Source: an uncultured bacterium (GTDB lineage: Bacteria; Verrucomicrobiota; Kiritimatiellia; CAIVKH01). Taken from it: 64,000 nt of DNA. The stretch lies in the NCBI GenBank assembly GCA_903906425.1, contig CAIVKH010000279.1, positions 1 to 64,000 of the forward strand, read 5' to 3'. The translations under genes were made by a program, and so were the position numbers. This document shows, in pieces, positions 1 to 7,135 of the stretch. Below the pieces are notes generated by a model that worked only from the letters and a program-made list of their open reading frames with translations, did no database searches and was not told the origin of the DNA. Each line of letters starts with the position of its first letter. Position 1 is the first letter of the stretch.

Positions 1-233
1 AGCGCGGATTCCTGAGCTTCCAGGGTGTCCTGCATGCCGTCCAGTTTGGACAGCTCCGAGTTGTATGCCGTCAGCGATCCGGTTTTCGGATCGGTGATGG
101 CATTGATGCTGGCCTGAAAGGCCGGCACCGTGAGGCCGTTGCCGAGATCGAGATTTGGGTCGATCCCCGCAATGGCGTCTGCGCGCGTCTGCGCGTTTTG
201 CGCGGACTGCGATGAGCGTTTTGCTCTTGCCAT
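1..233 (-). CDS. Partial hypothetical protein, N-terminal 77 residues, runs off window
   Basis: This gene is absent from the ORF track because it is cut by the window edge. On the minus strand an ATG at 233 follows a GAGGAG ribosome binding site (plus-strand cttctcctc-like tract at 241-249), and the frame stays open to base 1. It begins MARAKRSSQSAQ and continues as a polar, Ala/Gln/Ser-rich sequence that looks mostly helical. There is no signal peptide or membrane segment in the visible part. I do not recognise the family. Its small, polar, helix-rich character resembles the orphan at 18170 in style only. It is divergent from the gene at 945, with a 21-bp-period array between them. Confidence 0.6.
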   Translation of the reverse strand, partial: MARAKRSSQSAQNAQTRADAIAGIDPNLDLGNGLTVPAFQASINAITDPKTGSLTAYNSELSKLDGMQDTLEAQESA

Positions 234-342
234 GATCAATTTTCTCCTCAAACACTTCGAAAACGGGCCCGTCAACGTGACGGGTACCCGATTTCGAGCA
301 TATTCGACGTAAAACCTCAGTACATCGGGTTTCCCCCGATTT

Positions 343-783
343 TCATCAAAGAAACGTCGCGACACTTGGAAGAAACCTCGCGAGGTTTCTTTGATGGCTC
401 GTGAGCTGTGGACGACGACACGCGAGGTTTTGTCGAGGCATCGCGATACTTCGTTGAGCTGTCGCGGTTACTCGATGAACTATCTTCATGACTCGTTGAC
501 GGATCGTGAGTGCTCGACGACTGGCTGTGTTCCGTCGTTGAGAAGTGATGATCCGTTAAAGAAGCATCGCGAGGTGGATTCGACGGATGATGACCGCTCG
601 ACGAAGCAGCATCCCCAATCTTTGACGGCTGATGTGCGCTCAACGAAATGCCATCGGTCTTCGTTGTCGGATTGCGAGCCGTCAACGAAGCACTTCGAGA
701 ATTTTTTGACGGATGCGCAGCCGTGCGTCGGCGAAGCGGACACTTTGGCGGAAGCTCGCAGCATCGCTTCCGCGATCCAAGAA
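343..783. repeat. Degenerate tandem array, strict 21-bp period, about 21 units (array 1)
   Basis: Cutting the sequence every 21 bp from base 343 aligns the units without any indel. The usual core is nnnTCGttGAcgnaTCGcgag; examples are the units starting at 385, 427, 490, 658 and 679. In places alternate units are more alike, giving a 42-bp higher order. Because 21 is divisible by three, several frames on both strands stay open, which explains the overlapping ORFs listed here. No ribosome binding site or conserved protein supports translation. The array lies between two divergent genes and is followed by one palindrome copy at 882. Confidence 0.85.
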
Positions 784-881
784 TAAGCGAGCAACGGAGT
801 GCGCACTCCACCCGAGGCGATGAGCAGGTCAAGAAATGATATCAGCCGGTCAATCGCGGCCATTTGTTTCATTGACGGATT

Positions 882-896
882 TTCCAATGATTGGAT
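882..896. repeat. Singleton palindrome copy, one mismatch
   Basis: TTCCAATGATTGGAT matches the window-wide 15-bp palindrome except for the last base. It is the only isolated copy. It lies 49 bp upstream of the GH28-like gene, directly after TTGACG (872-877), so it would sit in the spacer of a possible weak promoter. Confidence 0.75.
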
Positions 897-944
897 AGTT
901 CGAATTTGTTTCGGATTTCGAGTTTTTTCTGAAGTAGCTAAGAA

Positions 945-2531
945 ATGCTGTTCCACACCTGGGTCTTTTTCATTTTCTTCGCCGTCGTGTACGCGGTCTA
1001 TCTGCCGCTGCGAAAGAACAACGCGGCGATGAATCTTTGGCTGGTGATCGCCTCGTACTTTTTTTACGGCTGGAGGAGGCCCCATTACTTGCTGCTGTTT
1101 TTCGGCACGTCCGCCATCTTTGGCGGGGCTGCTTTTGTCCGCGGCGAGGTCACGGCTTATCCCTCGCCGATTGGGTTGGATGCTTCGCCGGATTACCGCG
1201 TGAGAGTGGACAACAAAGACATCTTCGTCCTCAAAAGCCCGGCGTTTTCGATGGCAACATTCGCTTTCACCGGTGAGGCGGAAGTCGTCGTGGATGTTCA
1301 GCATCAGATCAAGAACGTGGTCATTCGGCCATTGGCGTTGGGAATTAAAGCGACGGTGGATGAGAACAAACTGCGGTTTCGCATAAGCCGCCCGTGCCAT
1401 CTCGCGATTGAGGTTGATGACGATCTTCGGCGTCCGCTGTTTCTGTTTGCCAACGCGCCCGACGTGAGCGCGCCCCGGCAGGACGATCCGGGTGTTCACT
1501 ATTTTGAAGGAGGCCGGATTCATGACGTCGGCAAGATTGAATTGAAGGATAACGAAACACTTTATCTCGCCGGCGGCGCGGTGGTTCGTGGAATGATTCG
1601 CGCGAACCATGTCTCCGGTATCAGGATTCTGGGGCCGGGTATCCTCGATGCCTCGACGCGCAGCAAGCAGACCGAACTGGTGACGATGACTGATTGCAGG
1701 AACGTGGAAATCAACGGTCCCATCGTGCTCGGCAGCCATGGCTGGTCCATCGTGCCACGTCTTTCGGAGAACATCCGCCTGTACAATGTCAAAGTCGTAA
1801 GCTGGAGGGACAACGACGACGGATTCGATCCCGACAGTTCACGTCATGTGACGGTTGAGAATTGCTTCTTTCGCACCAAGGACGATTGCATCGCCGTGAA
1901 AGCGCACAGTCATTTTGAAAACGAAGGAAAAAACACCGGTGACAATCCCGACAGCTTCAACACCGAAGACGTGCTGGTGACGAAATCCACGTTCTGGAGT
2001 TCAGACGCGGGCCACGCGCTTACTGTGGGATTTGCAGTCAGCGCGCCCGTTGTGCGCAACGTTGTGTTCCGGGACTGCGATATCATCAAGAAAGAAAAGG
2101 GATGGGCCATGAGCATTGATAATCATGACCTCGGTTCGGTTGAAAATGTTCGCTTCGAAAACATTCACGTGGAGGACGGCTGCGACAAACTCCTGGCGGT
2201 GAAGGTGGCCTTTTCCGAATACAGCGCCGATTGTCCGTTCGAATATTTCCGAAATAATCCGGCGCGCAAAGAACCGAAAGGCGACGCGTGGCAGCAGGTG
2301 CTGCGCGAGAAACGCTCCAGCGCGCGTGGCACAGTTCGGAATGTATTGTTCAAGGACATCAAAATCGGCGGCGAACGGCTGCCGGGTTCTGATATTGTGG
2401 GATTCAGCCCGCACAATGATGTGAGCGATGTCGTTTTCGAGAACCTCACATTTCAAGGCAAAATATTGGACTCGCCAGATGCGGCAAATCTTCGGATTCA
2501 AAATGCCGCGAATGTTCGATTTGAAAAATAG
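945..2531 (+). CDS. GH28-like beta-helix protein with an N terminus copied from AlgI-type MBOAT
   Basis: 528 residues. Roughly residues 100-528 form a right-handed parallel beta-helix protein of the GH28 (polygalacturonase) type. The aspartate region reads DNDDGFD, followed by DDCIAVK and then GHALTVG in place of the usual GHG motif, so substrate and even activity are uncertain. Residues 1 to about 60 (MLFHTWVFFIFF...) are nearly identical to the start of the MBOAT protein at 3686, and the DNA is also closely similar for about 180 bp. These residues form membrane segments rather than a normal signal peptide. The simplest reading is a partial duplication of the acyltransferase 5' end fused in frame, probably replacing the native export signal. 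It is co-directional with the TIM-barrel gene, 9 bp downstream. Confidence 0.8.
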   Translation: MLFHTWVFFIFFAVVYAVYLPLRKNNAAMNLWLVIASYFFYGWRRPHYLLLFFGTSAIFGGAAFVRGEVTAYPSPIGLDASPDYRVRVDNKDIFVLKSPAFSMATFAFTGEAEVVVDVQHQIKNVVIRPLALGIKATVDENKLRFRISRPCHLAIEVDDDLRRPLFLFANAPDVSAPRQDDPGVHYFEGGRIHDVGKIELKDNETLYLAGGAVVRGMIRANHVSGIRILGPGILDASTRSKQTELVTMTDCRNVEINGPIVLGSHGWSIVPRLSENIRLYNVKVVSWRDNDDGFDPDSSRHVTVENCFFRTKDDCIAVKAHSHFENEGKNTGDNPDSFNTEDVLVTKSTFWSSDAGHALTVGFAVSAPVVRNVVFRDCDIIKKEKGWAMSIDNHDLGSVENVRFENIHVEDGCDKLLAVKVAFSEYSADCPFEYFRNNPARKEPKGDAWQQVLREKRSSARGTVRNVLFKDIKIGGERLPGSDIVGFSPHNDVSDVVFENLTFQGKILDSPDAANLRIQNAANVRFEK

Positions 2532-2540
2532 GAGACCAAC

Positions 2541-3512
2541 ATGAACGCATCCGCAAATGCAGTCACCCGCCGCAACTTCATCCGCCTCGCGGCGCTGACG
2601 CCACTCGCCGCCGCCACATCGTCTTACGCGCAGACACCGGTCAAGCGTGCCGGCGGGCCGATGCTCAAGCCGACGCTCAACGCGTATTCCTTCCTCGAAA
2701 TGCTCAACGATAACATCGCCGACGCGAGCACAGGCATTGATCTCTTCGGCGTGTGCGACTTCTGCGCGAAGCACGACATCGAGGCCGTGGATCTCACCGG
2801 CTATTTCTTCCCCGGCTACCCGAAGGTGCCTGCGGACAGCTATGTGAACCGCATGAAGCGTTACACGCTCGACCGCGGCATCGTCATCAGCGGAACCGGC
2901 GTGCGCAACGACTTCGCCGTCGCCGATAAAACCGTGCGCGATGCGGGCGTGCAACTGACCAAAGAATGGATCGAGGCCGCCGCCCGTCTCGGCGCGCCGG
3001 TGATCCGAGTTTTCGCCGGTCCTCAACAACCGATCAAAGATTGGCAAACAGCCTCCGGCAACGCGCAGCGCGAGGATGTGGAGAAGTGGATGGCCGACTC
3101 CCTGCGCGCGTGCGCCGAACATGGCGAGAAGTTTGGCGTGATCGTCGCCGTGCAGAATCACGGCGATTTCCTCAGCACCGGCCCGGAACATCTCAGCCTG
3201 CTCAAGCGCGTTGATCACCCGTGGTGCGGCCCGCTCGTTGACACCGGTAAATATTTCACCGACGACCCGTATGCCGACATTGCGATGATGGTGCCGCACG
3301 CTGTGAACTGGCAGATCAAAGAAACACTCGGCAGTTCGCTGAAATCACCGCCCACTGACTTCAAGAAACTCGCGAAGATCATCCACGACGGCGGCTATCG
3401 CGGTTTCCTGCCCATCGAGACGCTCGCGATGGGTCGCAAAGACTACGATCCGTTCGTCGCGGTTGAGAAAGTTCTCATCGCGATGCGCGAGGCCGTTGAT
3501 TCTTTGAAATGA
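2541..3512 (+). CDS. Tat-exported sugar phosphate isomerase/epimerase-like TIM-barrel protein
   Basis: 323 residues. The N terminus carries a twin-arginine signal (TRRNFIRLAA) followed by a hydrophobic Ala-rich stretch, so export through Tat is expected. The mature part has features of xylose-isomerase-like AP endonuclease-2 TIM barrels: an early LNAYSF segment, VIRVFAG, VAVQNHGD with metal-ligand-type His/Asp, and a C-terminal GYRGFLPIETL strand. Such proteins act on sugars or inositols; the substrate here is unknown. AGGAG lies 8 bp before the ATG. It sits 9 bp after the GH28-like gene, suggesting one carbohydrate-related transcription unit. Confidence 0.85.
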   Translation: MNASANAVTRRNFIRLAALTPLAAATSSYAQTPVKRAGGPMLKPTLNAYSFLEMLNDNIADASTGIDLFGVCDFCAKHDIEAVDLTGYFFPGYPKVPADSYVNRMKRYTLDRGIVISGTGVRNDFAVADKTVRDAGVQLTKEWIEAAARLGAPVIRVFAGPQQPIKDWQTASGNAQREDVEKWMADSLRACAEHGEKFGVIVAVQNHGDFLSTGPEHLSLLKRVDHPWCGPLVDTGKYFTDDPYADIAMMVPHAVNWQIKETLGSSLKSPPTDFKKLAKIIHDGGYRGFLPIETLAMGRKDYDPFVAVEKVLIAMREAVDSLK

Positions 3513-3581
3513 GTCGCTGTGAAACCCGCTCGCTCGCTCCTCACCGTTCTGCTGCTGGCACCGCGCGCCACGCCTGTAAAT

Positions 3582-3660
3582 TTCAAATGGTTGGAAAACT
3601 GGAACTGCGAAACTTCCAATGATTGGAAATTGCGGCCGCGCTCTTTTCCAATCATTGGAG
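3582..3660. repeat. Palindrome cluster, three copies at 32-bp steps
   Basis: Copies at 3582 (two mismatches), 3614 (perfect) and 3646 (last base changed). Exact 32-bp steps. It lies between two plus-strand genes, after the TIM-barrel stop and 26 bp before the MBOAT start. Confidence 0.9.
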
Positions 3661-3685
3661 ATTCCGCCCGGTATGGGGTCTAGCC

Positions 3686-5140
3686 ATGCTTTTCCACACC
3701 TGGGTCTTCTTCATTTTCTTTGCCGTCGTTTACGCGGTTTACCTGCCGCTGCGAAAAAACAACGCGGCGATGAATCTGTGGCTGATGCTGGCCTCGTACT
3801 TTTTTTACGGCTGGTGGAATCCGTATTACCTGCTGCTGCTTTTCGGAACGTCGGCGATTGATTACTGGATGGTGCTGCTGATGGAGCGCAGCCGCAGCCA
3901 TCGCACAAAAAAGATCTGGCTGGTCACGAGCCTCGTCAGCAATTTCGGGTTTCTCGGATTTTTCAAATATTCGTATTTCATCACCGACAATCTCAACGCG
4001 CTGCTTGCGCATCTCGGCGCGACGTTCCATCTGCCCGATCCGGTCGCGTATCCGAACGCGATGCTGCACGCGCTCGGCATGTCGGACAGCAGCCTGTTCG
4101 CGCATGTGCTGCTGCCCATCGGGATTTCGTTCCACACGTTTCAATCCATGAGCTACACAATTGACGCCTATCGCGGCACGGTCGAAACCGAGCGCAGCTT
4201 TGTCCGCTTCCTGTGCTTCGTTTCCTTCTTCCCGCAGCTCGTCGCGGGACCGATCGAGCGCGCGCGAAATCTGCTGCCGCAATTACAGGGCCGTCCGAAA
4301 ATCACGCGGCAGGACATCACCGAGGGGCTTTCGCATTTCCTCGTCGGCTACTTCAAAAAAGTCGCGCTGGCCGATTATCTCGCGATGTATGTGGACAAGA
4401 TTTACGGCTCGCCCGGCAACGCCGGCTCGCCCGCGCTGATTCTCGCGACCATCGCATTTGGCTGGCAGATCTATTTCGATTTCAGCGGCTACACCGACAT
4501 GGCGCGCGGCATCGCGATGATGATGGGTTTCCGGCTGATGCTGAATTTCAACAATCCGTACACCGCGACCGGACTCGGCGATTTCTGGGCGCGCTGGCAC
4601 ATCAGCCTTTCGACGTGGTTCAAGGACTATGTCTATTTCCCGCTCGGCGGAAACCGGAACGGAAAATGGAAAACGTATCGAAACATGTTGTTGACGATGG
4701 TGATTTCCGGCGTGTGGCACGGCGCAGCGTGGACGTTCATCATCTGGGGCGCGCTGCACGCCATCGGCCGCGTCGTCACGCGCGAACTTGAAGAGACAAA
4801 ATTCTATCGCGACCGCGTTCCGAAGCTTGCGAAACAAATCGGCGTCTTCGTTTTCGTTTCGTTCGCATGGATTTTCTTCCGTTCGCAATCGCTCGATGAT
4901 GCGTGGACCGTCGCGACGCGCATTTTCAGCGCCGGCTGGACGAACCCGCAATTTCCGTTGTTGATGGCCGCGATGATTCTCGCGGTCTGGATTTATCAGC
5001 TCGTTTTCGCCGACGAATCGCGCGTGCGAAACGTTCTCGCGCTCGCGCCGGTTCGCTTCGGCCTGGCCGCCGCGATGGTTTTGTACATCGCGATCATCGC
5101 CCAGCGAGGAACCCAGGCGTTCATCTATTTCCAATTCTAG
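3686..5140 (+). CDS. MBOAT family O-acyltransferase, AlgI-like
   Basis: 484 residues, a multi-spanning inner-membrane protein. MLFHTWVFFIFF at the start, the hydrophobic helices, the PIGISFHTFQSMSY segment, FPQLVAGPIERA, and the catalytic-type WHGAAWTFIIWG histidine region are all typical of the AlgI/DltB membrane-bound O-acyltransferases that move acetyl groups towards exported polysaccharide. The track start at 3623 would translate palindromic repeats, so I use the ATG at 3686, which matches the family start. An SGNH protein follows after 2 bp, the usual AlgI plus AlgX/AlgJ arrangement for extracytoplasmic O-acetylation. Its 5' end is the apparent source of the duplicated segment at 945. 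Confidence 0.93.
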   Translation: MLFHTWVFFIFFAVVYAVYLPLRKNNAAMNLWLMLASYFFYGWWNPYYLLLLFGTSAIDYWMVLLMERSRSHRTKKIWLVTSLVSNFGFLGFFKYSYFITDNLNALLAHLGATFHLPDPVAYPNAMLHALGMSDSSLFAHVLLPIGISFHTFQSMSYTIDAYRGTVETERSFVRFLCFVSFFPQLVAGPIERARNLLPQLQGRPKITRQDITEGLSHFLVGYFKKVALADYLAMYVDKIYGSPGNAGSPALILATIAFGWQIYFDFSGYTDMARGIAMMMGFRLMLNFNNPYTATGLGDFWARWHISLSTWFKDYVYFPLGGNRNGKWKTYRNMLLTMVISGVWHGAAWTFIIWGALHAIGRVVTRELEETKFYRDRVPKLAKQIGVFVFVSFAWIFFRSQSLDDAWTVATRIFSAGWTNPQFPLLMAAMILAVWIYQLVFADESRVRNVLALAPVRFGLAAAMVLYIAIIAQRGTQAFIYFQF

Positions 5141-5142
5141 CC

Positions 5143-6261
5143 ATGCAGGAACAACGAACATTCGACAAGGGACGGCCGGAAACAACGCGCGGAATCCGCG
5201 CGCACGATGCGTCGAACACGATGCAGCTTTCCGCAAGACAATGGTTCGGTCTTGCGGCGTTCGTTGTCGTCTTCACTTTCGCATTGCCTGTGATCTGGCC
5301 GTATTTCGAAAAAATACATTTCGACGCGGATTACCGGATTCCGTTCGAGCTGAGCAACGACTACTGGCTCTATGACCGGCTGACGCGCGAGGCTGTCGCG
5401 AAATGCGACACGCTGATTGTCGGCGATTCCGTCGTCTGGGGCCAATACGTCAAACGCGATCAGACGCTGACGCATTATCTGAACGAGCGCGCCGGTCACG
5501 AACGATTCGCGAATCTCGGACTCGATGGCGCTCACCCGGCGGCGCTCGCGGGCCTTCTTGAACATTACGCGTCCGGCATTCGCGGAAAGACTGTTCTACT
5601 CGAACTCAATCTGCTTTGGCTCTCCTCGCCGCAACGCGATTTGCAGGAAACGAAGGAATTCGATTTCAATCATCCCGCGCTAGTGCCGCAATTCTTCCCG
5701 CAAATTCCGTGCTACAAAGCCGACGTTGCGACACGGCTCGGCAATGTCGTTGACCGAAACAGCGCGTTCAATTCGTGGACGCATCATTTGCAGCAGGCAT
5801 ATTTCAATCGCTCGTCGATTCCCGAATGGACGCTCGAACATCCGTACGAAAACCCGCTCCGGGCGATAACGATGAAGGTTCCGCCATCCGGCAATAGACT
5901 CCGGCACAAACCTGAGCCATGGACCAAGCAGGGAATCACCCCGCAGGACTTCCCGTGGGTTGCGCTGGACTCATCGCTTCAATGGCTCTCGTTTCGCCGC
6001 GCCATCGAGATTCTCCGGCAACGCAAGAATCGCGTTGTCGTCTTGCTCACTCCATTCAATGAGCACATGCTCACCGCCGAAAGCCGCGCGCGATTTGCGA
6101 AGCTGAAATCTGAAGTCGAAGCATCGCTCCGCGAAAACAAGATCACCTTCATCACGCCGAATCTGCTGCCGAGCGAATCGTATGCCGACGCGAGCCATCC
6201 GCTCTCTGTCGGCTACAAGCAGCTCGCGGACGAAATCTTCGCAAGCGGTTTGTTCCAGTGA
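5143..6261 (+). CDS. Membrane-anchored SGNH-like protein, partner of MBOAT
   Basis: 372 residues from the ATG at 5143; an internal ATG at 5221 is an alternative. One transmembrane helix follows (WFGLAAFVVVFTFALPVIW). The extracytoplasmic part contains TLIVGDSVVWG, an SGNH block-I-like GDS motif, and GLDGAHPAALAGLL, consistent with AlgX/AlgJ-like O-acetyl transfer to a polysaccharide. It starts 2 bp after the acyltransferase stop and should be translated from the same mRNA. The stop codon lies inside a copy of the palindromic repeat, so the final Phe-Gln-stop is encoded by the repeat. Confidence 0.8.
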   Translation: MQEQRTFDKGRPETTRGIRAHDASNTMQLSARQWFGLAAFVVVFTFALPVIWPYFEKIHFDADYRIPFELSNDYWLYDRLTREAVAKCDTLIVGDSVVWGQYVKRDQTLTHYLNERAGHERFANLGLDGAHPAALAGLLEHYASGIRGKTVLLELNLLWLSSPQRDLQETKEFDFNHPALVPQFFPQIPCYKADVATRLGNVVDRNSAFNSWTHHLQQAYFNRSSIPEWTLEHPYENPLRAITMKVPPSGNRLRHKPEPWTKQGITPQDFPWVALDSSLQWLSFRRAIEILRQRKNRVVVLLTPFNEHMLTAESRARFAKLKSEVEASLRENKITFITPNLLPSESYADASHPLSVGYKQLADEIFASGLFQ

Positions 6262-6299
6262 TTGGAAACTTTGCGCAGCGGAAATTTCAATGATTGGAA
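6253..6299. repeat. Palindrome pair, 32-bp step, overlapping a stop codon
   Basis: Copies at 6253 (TTCCAGTGATTGGAA) and 6285 (one mismatch), between convergent genes. The first copy supplies the last two sense codons and the TGA of the SGNH gene. Confidence 0.88.
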
Positions 6300-6305
6300 C
6301 TGCCG

Positions 6306-7133
6306 CTACTTTTGTAGCGGCGCGGAACGGGCGCAGCGGAAACCGTAAACGTCGTAGCCGAGGCAAACGTCGGGGAGAACGGGGGCGTCGCTGGAGCGGA
6401 AGAACGACGTGCATTTTTCTGGTGTGGCGGACCAGTGGCCGCCACGGATCACGCGCTTGTCGCTTTTCTCCGGCCCGCGCGGATCGGCGGGCGGGCTGTT
6501 CTGATAATAGTCCGCGGCATAGAAATCGTTGCACCACTCGGCGACGTTTCCGTGCATGTCGCAAAGGCCCCAGACATTCGCCGGTTTCTCGCCGACAGGG
6601 TGGGTCTTCTTGGCCGCGTTGTCCTTGAACCATGCGTTGTTTTTCAGCGCGGCGGCGTTGTCGCCGAATGAATATGCGGTGGTCGTTCCGGCACGACACG
6701 CATATTCCCATTCCGCCTCGGTCGGCAGCCGATAGCCGGTCGCCGCAAAATTACATTGCCATGTTTTCTCGTCGTAGCACGGCGTCAGGCCTTCTTTGAG
6801 AGAACGGGCGTTGCAGTATTTTGCCGCCTGCGTCCAGCGCACGCGTTCGATCGGATTTTTGTCGCCGTCGAATTTTGCCGGACAAATTCCCGTGAAATCG
6901 CTGAACGACTCCTGCGTGACCTCGAACTTGTCCATGTAGAAGCTGCTGATGCTGACACGATGAACCGGCTGGCAATCCGCGCCACCGGCCGTTGAACCCA
7001 TTTGAAATTCACCGGCTGGAATCAAAATCATTTCGACACCGGAGGCGTTTGTGATGATTTGCGTCGCAGCATTCGCTGAGCGAAATGCGGCGAACGTCAG
7101 GCACAAGGCGGTGAGAATTAGTTTTTTATTCAC
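6306..7133 (-). CDS. Exported SUMF1/formylglycine-generating-enzyme-like protein, one active-site Cys missing
   Basis: 275 residues with a clear signal peptide (MKK-like start, cleavage after SANA). The SUMF1 fold is evident from GVEMILIPAGEFQMGS, YRLPTEAEWEYACRAG, HGNVAEWCND and RGGHW...YGFRCAR. Sulfatase-activating enzymes have two cysteines five residues apart after RGG. Here position 236 is Ala and only Cys241 remains, so this is more likely a non-enzymatic SUMF1-domain protein than a true FGE. It follows the CBM-like gene by 2 bp on the same strand, and a sulfatase lies upstream, so all three may be co-transcribed. Confidence 0.85.
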   Translation of the reverse strand: MNKKLILTALCLTFAAFRSANAATQIITNASGVEMILIPAGEFQMGSTAGGADCQPVHRVSISSFYMDKFEVTQESFSDFTGICPAKFDGDKNPIERVRWTQAAKYCNARSLKEGLTPCYDEKTWQCNFAATGYRLPTEAEWEYACRAGTTTAYSFGDNAAALKNNAWFKDNAAKKTHPVGEKPANVWGLCDMHGNVAEWCNDFYAADYYQNSPPADPRGPEKSDKRVIRGGHWSATPEKCTSFFRSSDAPVLPDVCLGYDVYGFRCARSAPLQK

Positions 7134-7135
7134 GT

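Noticed and set aside
317-832. Long overlapping ORFs on both strands (317-832 minus, 391-786 plus, 486-1739 minus) with seven-residue repeats
   Set aside because: They are explained by the 21-bp period, which leaves several frames open at once. None has a ribosome binding site or a recognisable protein.
3623-3685. MBOAT start at 3623 with leader MEIAAALFSNHW
   Set aside because: The extra residues translate the palindromes; family members begin at the MLFHTWVFF Met at 3686.
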